In this document: positions 1-6,641 of the stretch, piece by piece | How the letters are laid out: each line of letters begins with the position of its first letter | Numbering within the stretch: position 1 is the first letter of the stretch | From: an uncultured Ideonella sp. | GTDB taxonomy: Bacteria; Pseudomonadota; Gammaproteobacteria; Burkholderiales; Burkholderiaceae | Assembly (NCBI GenBank): GCA_946479475.1 | Contig: CAMLGG010000239.1 | Coordinates: 1-8,085, forward strand | Direction of reading: 5' to 3' | Length of the DNA stretch: 8,085 bases | The notes under the pieces: model-generated | The model's input: only the letters and a program-made list of their open reading frames with translations | The model's database searches: none | Told to the model about the DNA's origin: nothing | Translations under genes and position numbers: made by a program

Positions 1-300
1 GACGGCTTCGTCTCTGGCAACTTCGTGATGCCTGCTTCCCAGATGTGGATCGTGCTGTGCTGCGCCTGGACCATCGCCTGGTACCGCCGGCACGGCCCCG
101 CGACGGCCAGCCCACCGCCCTGGGCGCCCGTCTGGCATCGGGCGGCGGCGGCGGCGGCCCTGCTGGTTTCGCAACTGTGGCTCGTGGTCGACGTGTGGCC
201 GGAAGCAAGCGACCTCAGGGCCCATCTGGCTCATGTCCAGCAAGACATCGTGCGCAATGCGCGCACCAGCCCCCGCTTCTGGTCCGACGGCTGGTTCTGA
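1..300 (+). CDS. C-terminal part of a membrane protein (possibly an O-antigen polymerase/ligase-like protein), 5' truncated
   Basis: The reading frame is open from the first base and ends with TGA at 298-300, giving the last 99 residues of a gene that starts outside the window. Two hydrophobic segments are visible: one around MWIVLCCAWTIAWY (residues 15-28 of the fragment) and one from the poly-alanine run into LLVSQLWLVVDVW (about 53-74). Between them lies a short basic, proline-rich loop, and the tail after the second segment is hydrophilic (HLAHVQQDIVRNARTSPRFW). The entry motif DGFVSGNFVMPASQ resembles the C-terminal end of some Wzy-like membrane proteins of Burkholderiales, but I recall this only loosely. 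Its position 53 nt before a PglL-type gene on the same strand suggests cotranscription and perhaps a shared role in surface glycosylation. Internal ATGs at 28 and 43 are not taken as starts because the frame stays open upstream. The existence of a gene end here is fairly sure; the family is not. Confidence 0.6.
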   Translation, partial: DGFVSGNFVMPASQMWIVLCCAWTIAWYRRHGPATASPPPWAPVWHRAAAAAALLVSQLWLVVDVWPEASDLRAHLAHVQQDIVRNARTSPRFWSDGWF

Positions 301-353
301 GAACGAGGCAAACGCTGGAACAATGGCGGCCGTTTCGTCGCCGTGAACCACCC

Positions 354-2105
354 ATGCACTCCCTCGTGGTCTTCGCCCTTGCTCTGCTCGGCCCCACGCT
401 GCTGGCGTTCAACCTGTCGCCATCGGCCACCCTGCTGAACCAGTTGCTCGCGCTCGCCGGGTGGGGCGCGGTGCTGACGGTGATCGGAGCGCGCGAGGGC
501 TACGCGGGCAGCCTCTCCCGCATCAAGCCCTTGGCTGCAGCTCTCGCGCTGACTGCGGTCGGGATCCTGATTTCGGCCGAGGTCAGCCTGCCTTCCTCGC
601 TGGCCTTGTCGGCCCTGGCCTGCGTCGGTGCAGCGGCGCTGGTGGCGGCCCATGGCGCCGCGGAAGGCCCGGACTCGCGGGCCACGGCCGAAGCATTCCA
701 CGCCGCCATGCTGGCCGCCGGGCTGGCCAGCATGCTCGTCGCCCTGATCCAGGTCTTCGCGCCGGGATGGGCCGACGGCAATTTCATCGCACGCTCCGGC
801 TATCCGGGCCGGGCGGTGGGCAACGTGAGGCAACCGAACCACCTGAGCAGCCTGCTGATGTGGGCGCTGGTGGCCTGGGTGCCGCTGGCCCAGGCCGGGC
901 GGGTCCTGGGCTGGAGGTTCGGGCGCGCGCCGGCACTGGTCCTGGCCGCGCTGCTGGTCTGTGCCGACGTGCTGACCGCGTCCCGCACGGGCATCGTCGG
1001 CGTCGTGCTGCTGGCGATCTGGGGGCTGGTGGACAAGCGGCTCGCGCGCTGGGTGCGCGTCACGCTCGGGAGCGCTCCGGTCGCCTACCTGGTGTTCTGG
1101 CTGTTGATGGCGGGCTGGGCTCACTGGACGGGCCACACCTTCGGCGGGGAGGAAAGGCTCTCGCAAACCGACATCTCATCCTCCCGCTGGGGCATCTGGG
1201 CCAACACGCTGCAGCTGATCCGCTTGCATCCCTGGGCCGGCGTCGGCTTCGGCGAGTTCAACTTCGCCTGGACGCTGACGCCGTTCCCCGGCCGGCCGGT
1301 CGCCTTCTTCGACCACACTCACAACCTGCCACTGCAGCTGTGGGTGGAACTGGGCATCCCGCTCGGCACCCTCGTGCTCGGGCTGCTGCTTTGGGCGCTC
1401 GCGCTGGCAGGCGCGCGGGCCTGGCGCGTCCAGGGCGACACGGGCGCGGGCTCGCGGGCCGCCTTCGTGATGGTGCTGATGATCGGCGTGCACAGCCTGT
1501 TCGAGTACCCGCTGTGGTACGCCTACTTCCTGCTGCCGACGGCGTGGGCGTGGGGGCATGCACTGGGCGAGCCGGAGAGCGGCTTTCCGCTGGACTCCAC
1601 CTTCGAGCAGATCCTCCGGCGGGCCGGCCGCAGCATCGTCTGGCCGATCGCCGGCACGCTGATGGTGGCCGGCAGCGCCTACGCGTTGTGGGATTACTGG
1701 AAGGTCGTGGTCATCTACGCGCCCGGCGAAGGCGCCGGACCGCTGGACGAGCGCATCGAGCGAGGGCAGGGCAGCCTGCTCTTCTCGCACCACGCCGACT
1801 ACGCCGCGGCGACGACGACGCAGCCGCCGTCCATGGCCATGGCGGCGTTCAACACCACGACGCACTCCCTGCTGGACACCCGGTTGATGATGGCCTGGGC
1901 CGACGCGCTCGAGGAATCCGGTCATCGCGAGAAGGCCAGCTACATCGCGCAGCGCCTGCGCGAGTTCCGCAACCCGGCTTCGGCGGAGTTCTTCGAGACC
2001 TGCAACGATCCGGCGCGGATGGCCGAGAGCCCGCGTCCTTACCAGTGCGAGCCGGCGCCCGAGAACCTGGGCTGGCAGAACTTCCGTCCCGGCGGCAGCG
2101 AATAG
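354..2105 (+). CDS. PglL/PilO-type O-oligosaccharyltransferase (Wzy_C family)
   Basis: This 583-residue polytopic inner-membrane protein probably transfers lipid-linked glycans to proteins such as type IV pilin, as PglL does, or polymerises or ligates polysaccharide. Hydrophobic segments fill residues 1 to about 410. Hallmarks of the family are GNVRQPNHL (Q160, N162, H163), the SRTGIVG motif in the following membrane region, WGIWANTLQLIRLHPWAGVG before the large periplasmic loop, and DHTHN (320-324), which sits where the ligase family has its essential histidine. HSLFEYPLWYAYF (from H380) marks the start of the Wzy_C_2-type C-terminal part typical of PglL_A proteins; a further membrane segment and a soluble tail follow. 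The frame is open far upstream, but ATG 354 gives the typical hydrophobic N-terminus and lies just after the preceding stop. No good Shine-Dalgarno precedes it, so translational coupling is possible. Protein oligosaccharyltransferase is favoured over O-antigen ligase because of the QPNHL and FEYPLWYAYF motifs; no pilin gene is visible to confirm the target. Confidence 0.85.
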   Translation: MHSLVVFALALLGPTLLAFNLSPSATLLNQLLALAGWGAVLTVIGAREGYAGSLSRIKPLAAALALTAVGILISAEVSLPSSLALSALACVGAAALVAAHGAAEGPDSRATAEAFHAAMLAAGLASMLVALIQVFAPGWADGNFIARSGYPGRAVGNVRQPNHLSSLLMWALVAWVPLAQAGRVLGWRFGRAPALVLAALLVCADVLTASRTGIVGVVLLAIWGLVDKRLARWVRVTLGSAPVAYLVFWLLMAGWAHWTGHTFGGEERLSQTDISSSRWGIWANTLQLIRLHPWAGVGFGEFNFAWTLTPFPGRPVAFFDHTHNLPLQLWVELGIPLGTLVLGLLLWALALAGARAWRVQGDTGAGSRAAFVMVLMIGVHSLFEYPLWYAYFLLPTAWAWGHALGEPESGFPLDSTFEQILRRAGRSIVWPIAGTLMVAGSAYALWDYWKVVVIYAPGEGAGPLDERIERGQGSLLFSHHADYAAATTTQPPSMAMAAFNTTTHSLLDTRLMMAWADALEESGHREKASYIAQRLREFRNPASAEFFETCNDPARMAESPRPYQCEPAPENLGWQNFRPGGSE

Positions 2106-2175
2106 CCCGCGCCCGGCCGGGCCCCGGGGCGCCGGCGCACAATCCCGCACCGGCCCACCGGCCACCGCCTTGATC

Positions 2176-2179
2176 GAGG
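2176..2179 (+). promoter_or_regulatory. Ribosome binding site deciding the M20 peptidase start
   Basis: GAGG at 2176-2179 lies 8 nt before ATG 2188. This favours the ATG over the in-frame TTG at 2170, which would place the GAGG inside the coding sequence and add six residues with no family support. Confidence 0.6.
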
Positions 2180-2187
2180 TTCACACC

Positions 2188-3654
2188 ATGAACGCCCCCG
2201 ACAAACTGCCCTCGCTGGATTCCGCCGCCCTAGGCCGCTTCGTCGACGAAGCCTGGCGCGAGCGCATCGTCCCTCAGTTGACCGACTACATCGCGGTGCC
2301 GGCCAAGAGCCCGCTGTTCGATCCTGAATGGGAGGCGCACGGGCTGATCGACCGCGTGGTGCGCGATGCGGCCGCCTGGGTCGAAGGCCGCAAGGTCGCC
2401 GGGTTGAAGCTGGAGGTCATCCGCGCGGAGGGCCGCACGCCGGTGATCTTCTTCGAAGTCGCATCCACCAAGCCTGGCAGCACCCAGACGGCGTTGATGT
2501 ACGGCCACCTCGACAAGCAGCCCGAGTTCAACGGCTGGCGCAGCGACCTGGGGCCGTGGACACCGAAGATCGAGGACGGCAAGCTGTACGGCCGCGGCGG
2601 CGCGGACGACGGCTACGCGGTGTATGCCGCGGTCAGCGCCATCGAGGCGCTGAAGGCGCAGGACATCCCCCATCCGCGCATCGTCGGCCTGATCGAGAGC
2701 TGCGAGGAATCCGGCTCCTTCGACCTGCCGTTCTACCTGGACAAGCTGAAGGGCCGCCTGGGCGAAGTGAGCCTGGTGGTCTGCCTCGACTCCGGCGCCG
2801 GCAACTACGACCAGCTGTGGTTGACCAGCAGCCTGCGCGGCAACATCACCGGCACGCTGAAGGTCGAGATCCTCACGGAGGGCATCCACTCCGGTGACGC
2901 GAGCGGGCTCGTGCCTTCGAGCTTCCGTATCCTGCGCCAGGTGCTGGACCGCCTGGAGGATTCGAAGACCGGCGACCTGCTGCCTTCGGTCTTCCATTGC
3001 GAGATCCCGGCCGAGCGCATCGCCCAGGCCCGCGCCACCGCCGCGATCCTGGGCGACGAGGTGTGGAAGCGCTACCCCTGGGCCTGCGGAGCGGAAGGCG
3101 GCCTGGCCCTGCCGACCACGACCGATCCGGTCGAGGCGCTGCTGAACCGCACCTGGCGGCCGACGTTGTCGATCACCGGCGTCGACGGCATTCCGCCGCT
3201 CTCCAACGCCGGCAACGTGCTGCGCCCCTACACCGCCTTCAAGCTGAGCCTGCGCCTGCCCCCGCTGGTGCCGGGCCACGAAGCCGCGGTCGCCCTGAAG
3301 ACGCTGCTGGAGGACAACGCGCCGTACAACGCCAAGGTCACGTTCGAGCCGGACGGCCGGGCGAACGACTGGGGCGCCACCGGCTGGAACGCGCCGGCGA
3401 CGGATGCCTGGCTCGAAGGCGCGCTGGACGCCGCCTCGCGCACCCACTTCGACGCGCCCCTGGGCTACATCGGCCAGGGCGGGACGATCCCGCTGATGAA
3501 CCTGCTGCAGCAGGGCTTCCCCCAGGCCCAGATGATGGTCTGCGGAGTGCTGGGGCCCAAGAGCAACGCCCACGGACCGAACGAATTCCTGCACCTGGGC
3601 TACGGCGAGCGGCTCACGGCGGCCGTCGCGGAGGTGATCGCGGCCCATCCGTGA
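2188..3654 (+). CDS. M20 family metallopeptidase (carnosinase/CNDP-like dipeptidase)
   Basis: A 488-residue cytosolic di-zinc hydrolase of the M20 family, expected to cleave dipeptides or other N-acyl amino acid substrates. The catalytic set is complete. MYGHLDKQP gives the first zinc ligand H107 and the accompanying D109. GRGGADDG gives the bridging aspartate (D140 or D141). SCEESGS gives the catalytic glutamate and the next ligand (E173/E174). CLDSG gives D201, and NAHGPNE near the C-terminus gives H462. GIHSGD (H234) opens the lid/dimerisation domain, roughly residues 220-390, and contributes the histidine that reaches into the partner's active site in this family. Length and the GHLDKQP wording fit the CNDP/dipeptidase branch (about 450-490 aa) rather than ArgE or DapE, which are shorter. 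No signal peptide is seen. It follows the glycosyltransferase gene by 82 nt on the same strand, with no clear functional link, and is followed by a strong hairpin. Substrate cannot be told from sequence. Confidence 0.93.
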   Translation: MNAPDKLPSLDSAALGRFVDEAWRERIVPQLTDYIAVPAKSPLFDPEWEAHGLIDRVVRDAAAWVEGRKVAGLKLEVIRAEGRTPVIFFEVASTKPGSTQTALMYGHLDKQPEFNGWRSDLGPWTPKIEDGKLYGRGGADDGYAVYAAVSAIEALKAQDIPHPRIVGLIESCEESGSFDLPFYLDKLKGRLGEVSLVVCLDSGAGNYDQLWLTSSLRGNITGTLKVEILTEGIHSGDASGLVPSSFRILRQVLDRLEDSKTGDLLPSVFHCEIPAERIAQARATAAILGDEVWKRYPWACGAEGGLALPTTTDPVEALLNRTWRPTLSITGVDGIPPLSNAGNVLRPYTAFKLSLRLPPLVPGHEAAVALKTLLEDNAPYNAKVTFEPDGRANDWGATGWNAPATDAWLEGALDAASRTHFDAPLGYIGQGGTIPLMNLLQQGFPQAQMMVCGVLGPKSNAHGPNEFLHLGYGERLTAAVAEVIAAHP

Positions 3655-3758
3655 CGGATGCCGCGCCCCCGCGGGCCACTCCACGGTTTTGTGGGTGGCA
3701 AATCCGGCCGAGCGGCCTACATTGAGGGCCAGGATACCAAGGGGGTAGGGGAACGAGG

Positions 3759-3790
3759 AAAGGGCGGGGAGCGTCGGCTCCCCGCCCTTT
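3759..3790. terminator. Bidirectional intrinsic terminator
   Basis: AAAGGGCGGGGAG (3759-3771) and CTCCCCGCCCTTT (3778-3790) are perfect reverse complements around a 6-nt loop, CGTCGG. The GC-rich stem has A/T ends, so each strand finishes the hairpin in UUU; the plus strand continues GCTTCTTTC and the minus strand CCTCGTTCCCC. It lies between two convergent genes, 104 nt past the peptidase stop (3654) and 33 nt past the minus-strand stop (3824). It therefore probably serves both. The U-tracts are interrupted, so efficiency is uncertain. Confidence 0.85.
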
Positions 3791-3823
3791 GCTTCTTTCA
3801 GAGGCGTCGAGCGCCCCGGGCGA

Positions 3824-4273
3824 TCAACGTTGCGCGAGGTTCGTCGCGTAAGGCTGGCGCAGCGTCGGGCCGACGCGCTGGTAGGTCTCCGTGTCGAACG
3901 GGTTCAGCTCGCCCTTGGCGCGGGCCGCCAGGAACTCGCCGCGGACTTCGTCGCGGGTCTTGCCGCCGGCGGCGACTGCCGTCTTCGACGCATCACCACC
4001 CTTGAACAGGGCAACGAAGCCTTCGCCGGCACCGGCGATCTCGGCCTGGCGCCACGCTTCGGGACGGAAGCTGGAGATGTTCTTGGCGCTGCGCTCGGCG
4101 ATGTACTCGTTGCGGACCGCTTCGCGGGTCAGGCCGTTCGCCGACTGCGCGGCCGGCTGGGCGAGGATCGCTTCGCTGTCGAAGACGTTGCGCTCGGGCG
4201 ACTGGGCGAAGGCGCCGGCGGCGGCGGTCAGGGCGATGGCGGCGAGGGCGATGTGGGCTTGCTTGGCAAACAT
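3824..4273 (-). CDS. Small secreted repeat protein, 149 aa, unknown function (DUF4148-like)
   Basis: The N-terminus has one lysine, a hydrophobic core and AFA before a likely signal peptidase I site after residue 23, so the mature protein of about 126 residues should be periplasmic or secreted. After the signal come ERNVFDSEA (27-35) and two copies of a short motif: LTREAVRNEYIAER (48-61, ending near SSF) and KTRDEVRGEFLAAR (105-118, ending NPFDTETY at 124-131). A linker of about 30 residues, GAGEGFVALFKGGDA and neighbours, separates them. The wording recalls the small DUF4148-type secreted proteins of Burkholderiales; that assignment is tentative and no function is known to me. It is the downstream member of a tandem pair: its first 35 residues closely match those of the 92-aa gene 111 nt upstream. 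ATG 4273 is chosen because AAAGGA lies 7 nt before it and the signal peptide begins directly there. Confidence 0.85.
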   Translation of the reverse strand: MFAKQAHIALAAIALTAAAGAFAQSPERNVFDSEAILAQPAAQSANGLTREAVRNEYIAERSAKNISSFRPEAWRQAEIAGAGEGFVALFKGGDASKTAVAAGGKTRDEVRGEFLAARAKGELNPFDTETYQRVGPTLRQPYATNLAQR

Positions 4274-4280
4274 GATGGTG

Positions 4281-4286
4281 TCCTTT
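4281..4286 (-). promoter_or_regulatory. Ribosome binding site of the 149-aa secreted protein gene
   Basis: Read on the minus strand this is AAAGGA, 7 nt before ATG 4273. The paralogue has the same hexamer at the equivalent place, which supports both start choices. Confidence 0.65.
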
Positions 4287-4384
4287 CGGGTCTTGGTCAG
4301 ACGGGAGCCGATCCTGCGGGGGCGCTCGTGGCGCGTCCTTTCAGCGGGGTATCGGCCTGTATCGATTGATGTTCGGGGGCCGGC

Positions 4385-4663
4385 TTACTTGGAGGCCAGG
4401 CGGGTGGGCTGGGCGCGCTCGACGGACGGGCGGTAGGCCACGGTCTCGTAGTCGAAGGCGTTGATCTCGCCGCTGGCGCGGGCGGCCAGGAACTCCGCGC
4501 GCACTTGCTGGCGGGTCAGGCCGGTCTCGGACTTGGCGGCGGGCAGCGCGATGGCGGTCTCGGTGTCGAAGACATTGCGCTCGGTCTTGTCGGCGGCGAA
4601 GGCACTGCCGGCAACGGCGAAGGCGAGGGCGGCGACGGCGATCTGGGCTTGCTTGGCGAACAT
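4385..4663 (-). CDS. Small secreted repeat protein, 92 aa, paralogue of its neighbour (DUF4148-like)
   Basis: A signal peptide spans residues 1-23 (MFAKQAQIAV... ending AFA), leaving a mature protein of about 69 residues. It carries ERNVFDTET (28-36), then a single copy of the motif LTRQQVRAEFLAARASGE (49-66) followed directly by INAFDYET (67-74), and a basic tail. The signal peptide, ERNVFD motif and ribosome-binding region align almost base for base with the 149-aa gene downstream, so the two arose by tandem duplication. The larger one has an extra repeat and linker. The frame could begin further upstream, at 4672 or 4693, but AAAGGA ends 8 nt before ATG 4663, abuts or overlaps the earlier choices, and alignment with the paralogue fixes 4663. 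The two genes are probably cotranscribed. Function is unknown; the DUF4148 comparison is tentative. Confidence 0.82.
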   Translation of the reverse strand: MFAKQAQIAVAALAFAVAGSAFAADKTERNVFDTETAIALPAAKSETGLTRQQVRAEFLAARASGEINAFDYETVAYRPSVERAQPTRLASK

Positions 4664-4874
4664 GGTGGTCATCCTTTGAGTGAAACTGTCCAATCGTTTC
4701 CGGGCATGGCGTGAGGGCTTACTACTGCGCTCCGTCTTGTCCAGCCTCGGTGAGTCGTTTGACGTTTGCGGCTCATCGATGGGCTCAACTGTAGAGATGG
4801 TTGCTCAGGCAATAAATATCGGCGCCGCGTACAGCGTGTTCGCGGTTTGCAAATAATCCGGAGAAACCCTAGGA
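4664..4874 (-). other. Intergenic region expected to hold the promoter of the secreted-protein pair
   Basis: About 210 nt separate the candidate lysR terminator from the 92-aa gene. The stretch 4800-4860 is noticeably more A/T-rich than its surroundings (AATAAATATC, TTTGCAAATAAT) and contains the 8-bp palindrome TTTGCAAA at 4846-4853 and a small dyad TTGC-TCAG-GCAA at 4801-4812. I could not find a convincing -35/-10 pair on the minus strand, and no credible small gene is visible. Confidence 0.3.
4672..4677 (-). promoter_or_regulatory. Ribosome binding site of the 92-aa secreted protein gene
   Basis: AAAGGA on the minus strand, 8 nt before ATG 4663. It argues against the in-frame ATG at 4672, which begins immediately next to the hexamer, and against the ATG at 4693, which would put the hexamer inside the gene. 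Confidence 0.65.
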
Positions 4875-4890
4875 CCGGTCGGGAGACCGG
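4875..4890 (-). terminator. Candidate terminator downstream of lysR
   Basis: CCGGTC (4875-4880) and GACCGG (4885-4890) form a 6-bp stem with a 4-nt loop. On the minus strand it begins 21 nt after the lysR stop and is followed by TCCTAGGGTTTCTCC, a poor U-tract. A second GC-rich dyad, CGGCG/CGCCG at 4892-4906, lies between it and the stop. It is plausible but weak. Confidence 0.4.
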
Positions 4891-4911
4891 CCGGCGGCGA
4901 GCGCCGCGGAT

Positions 4912-5823
4912 TCAGCCCCCGCGCGTCCAGTAGCCCGGGTCGCCGTAGCTGTGCTTGAGGAAGTCGATCCACAAGCGCACCCGCAGCGGCAGGTGGCGGG
5001 CGCTCGGAAAGACGGCGTGGATGCCGTTGGGCGGGGCGGCGAAGTCGTCCAGCACGCTCGTCAGGCGGCCGCTCGCGATGTCGGCCTGCACTTCCCATGT
5101 CGAGCGCCAGGCGATGCCGAGGCCCTCGCGGCACCACTCGTGCAGCACCTGGCCGTCGGTGCAGTCCAGCCGGCCGGAGGGCCGTAGGTGGATCACCTGG
5201 CCGTCGACCTGGAACGCCCAGCCGCGGGACTGGCTGGCTTCAGAACTCAGCGTCAGGCATTGGTGCCTGGCCAGTTCGCTCGGATGCTGCGGCGTGCCGG
5301 CCTTCAACAGGTAGCTGGGTGCGGCCACGCAAAGCCGCCGGTTGTCGGCCAGGCGGACGCTGATGAGGCTGGAGTCGGGCAGGTCGCCCACGCGAACCGC
5401 GCAGTCGTAGCCCTCGTTGACCAGGTCGATGACGCGGTCCGAAAGGTTCAGCGACAGGCTGACATCCGGATGGCGGGCAAGGAAGGCCGGCACCAGCGGT
5501 GCGAGGTGCCGCCGGCCGAAGCCGGCCGGGCCGGTGATCCGCAAGTGGCCGCTCGCCTTCACGCCGCCGGCCGACACGCTCGCCTCGGCGTTGTTGAAGT
5601 CCACCAGCAGCCGCTGGCAGTTCTCGAGGAAGGCGCTGCCTTCATGGGTAAGGCTGATGCGCCGGGTGGTGCGCTGCAGCAGCTTGACGCCCAGCCGCGC
5701 CTCGAGGGCGTCCATGCGGCGGCCTATGACCGCAGGCGCGACGCCTTCGGCCATGGCCGCCGCCGTCAGGCTTCCCTTGGTGGCCACGGCGACGAAGGTC
5801 TCGATCTGCTTCAGCCGGTCCAT
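4912..5823 (-). CDS. LysR family transcriptional regulator (CrgA-like subgroup)
   Basis: A 303-residue cytosolic DNA-binding regulator of the usual LysR length. The N-terminal winged helix-turn-helix covers residues 1 to about 60: [17 protein letters not shown], then [17 protein letters not shown] as the recognition-helix region, then [16 protein letters not shown] linker helix leads to the periplasmic-binding-protein-like effector domain from about residue 90, starting [23 protein letters not shown], with [19 protein letters not shown] and the late GLGIAW motif typical of CrgA-like members. It is divergent from the dehalogenase gene with a 99-nt gap, the classic arrangement of a LysR regulator with its target, so control of the dehalogenase/malate synthase genes is the best inference. 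The effector is unknown; a haloacid, glycolate or glyoxylate would fit. ATG 5823 gives the standard start [10 protein letters not shown], but no Shine-Dalgarno is visible, and a small dyad (5824-5840) abuts the start codon. Confidence 0.93.
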   Translation of the reverse strand: MDRLKQIETFVAVATKGSLTAAAMAEGVAPAVIGRRMDALEARLGVKLLQRTTRRISLTHEGSAFLENCQRLLVDFNNAEASVSAGGVKASGHLRITGPAGFGRRHLAPLVPAFLARHPDVSLSLNLSDRVIDLVNEGYDCAVRVGDLPDSSLISVRLADNRRLCVAAPSYLLKAGTPQHPSELARHQCLTLSSEASQSRGWAFQVDGQVIHLRPSGRLDCTDGQVLHEWCREGLGIAWRSTWEVQADIASGRLTSVLDDFAAPPNGIHAVFPSARHLPLRVRLWIDFLKHSYGDPGYWTRGG

Positions 5824-5847
5824 CGGCGCATCGTACGCCGGCCCATC

Positions 5848-5866
5848 TTTGCGTCCAAGTCACAAA
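5848..5866. promoter_or_regulatory. Candidate LysR operator in the divergent intergenic region
   Basis: TTTG (5848-5851), 11 nt, CAAA (5863-5866) forms an interrupted dyad of the size LysR proteins bind. It lies 24 nt before the lysR start and 56 nt before the dehalogenase start. The inner pair is G-N11-C rather than the classic T-N11-A, and the arms are only 4 bp, so this is a candidate only. Confidence 0.3.
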
Positions 5867-5922
5867 TCCATCGCGCTGGCGGTTCTTAATCTCTGGCCAG
5901 GTATCGAATAAATTGCCAAGCC

Positions 5923-6609
5923 ATGGACCTCAAGCCGCCTGCGCCCCGCGCCGTGCTCTTCGATGCCTACGGCACGCTGTTCGACGTCTACAGCGTCGGG
6001 CTGGCGGCCGAGCAGCTTTTCCCCGGTGCCGGCGAACGGCTCGCCCAGCTGTGGCGGGACAAGCAGATCGAGTACACGCGCCTGGTCTCGATGAGCGGCC
6101 AGTACCAGCCCTTCTGGAGCTTGACCGGCGCGGCCCTGCAGTTCAGCGCGGCGCGCCTGGGCCTGGCGCTGACCTCAGAGGCCGAGCAGCGGCTGATGAA
6201 CGAGTACCGCCACCTTTCGGCCTTCCCGGAGAACCATGCGGTGCTGGCCGAGCTGAAGCGGCGAGGCGTCCGGGCCGGCATCCTCTCCAACGGAGACCCG
6301 GAAATGCTCGCCGTGGCGGTCAAGAGCGCCGGCCTGTCCGACCTGATCGACCCGGTGCTCAGCGTGCACGAAACCCGCCGCTTCAAGACCGACCCGGCCG
6401 CCTACGCCATCGGCCCGGCCGCGCTGGGCCTGCCGGCGCGCGAGATCCTCTTCGTCTCCAGCAACGGCTGGGATGCGATAGGCGCCACCTGGTACGGCTT
6501 CACCACGCTGTGGGTCAACCGCATGGGCCTGCCCGCCGAGCGCCTGGGCACCGAGCCCACCCGTACCGGCCGCAGCCTGCGCGAAGTCCTGGACTTCTTC
6601 CCTTCCTGA
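5923..6609 (+). CDS. L-2-haloacid dehalogenase (haloacid dehalogenase, type II)
   Basis: This 228-residue cytosolic HAD-superfamily enzyme hydrolyses the carbon-halogen bond of short 2-haloalkanoic acids to give 2-hydroxy acids with inverted configuration (EC 3.8.1.2). Motif I is [10 protein letters not shown] with nucleophile D14; the residue after next is Y16, not the second Asp of HAD phosphatases, which points to a dehalogenase. Numbering four higher than the well-studied Pseudomonas L-DEX YL enzyme, every catalytic residue is in place: D14, T18, R45, S122 and N123 in LSNGDP, K155 in FKTDP, Y161, and S179, N181 and D184 in [11 protein letters not shown]. The length is normal for the family. 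It is divergent from lysR and followed after 32 nt by malate synthase G, suggesting an operon. No strong Shine-Dalgarno precedes ATG 5923; only AAG lies close, and an A/T-rich stretch (5902-5914) ends 8 nt before it. Substrate preference is not readable; related proteins sometimes have low dehalogenase activity. Confidence 0.93.
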   Translation: MDLKPPAPRAVLFDAYGTLFDVYSVGLAAEQLFPGAGERLAQLWRDKQIEYTRLVSMSGQYQPFWSLTGAALQFSAARLGLALTSEAEQRLMNEYRHLSAFPENHAVLAELKRRGVRAGILSNGDPEMLAVAVKSAGLSDLIDPVLSVHETRRFKTDPAAYAIGPAALGLPAREILFVSSNGWDAIGATWYGFTTLWVNRMGLPAERLGTEPTRTGRSLREVLDFFPS

Positions 6610-6627
6610 ACCTCACGAGAAAACTGC

Positions 6628-6633
6628 AAGAGG
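6628..6633 (+). promoter_or_regulatory. Ribosome binding site of malate synthase G
   Basis: AAGAGG ends 8 nt before ATG 6642, fixing the start of glcB within the short gap after the dehalogenase stop. Confidence 0.65.
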
Positions 6634-6641
6634 CAACCCCG

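Noticed and set aside
231..1166. Long minus-strand open frame opposite the PglL-type gene
   Set aside because: Its translation is rich in R, Q, G and H with no domain logic. It is an antisense shadow typical of high-GC coding DNA.
1831..1842. Perfect 12-bp palindrome CCATGGCCATGG
   Set aside because: It lies inside the glycosyltransferase coding region and is explained by codons for SMAMA; no reason to see a regulatory site.
2230..3684. 484-codon minus-strand open frame opposite the M20 peptidase
   Set aside because: It lies wholly over a gene with a complete catalytic motif set, and its own translation is low-complexity and hydrophilic. It is a GC shadow.
3675..3699. Hairpin GCCACTCCAC / GTGGGTGGC with a GGTTTT loop, just after the peptidase stop
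   Set aside because: It needs a bulged T, has no U-tract after it, and is followed by a far better terminator at 3759-3790.
3658..4005. Plus-strand open frame over the convergent intergenic region
   Set aside because: It runs through the terminator hairpin and into the opposite-strand secreted-protein gene, has no ribosome site and no recognisable content.
4274..4384. Possible third, decayed paralogue or terminator in the gap between the two secreted-protein genes
   Set aside because: A second GAAAGGAC octamer is present on the minus strand, but no start codon or signal-peptide frame follows it, and only short weak dyads are seen.
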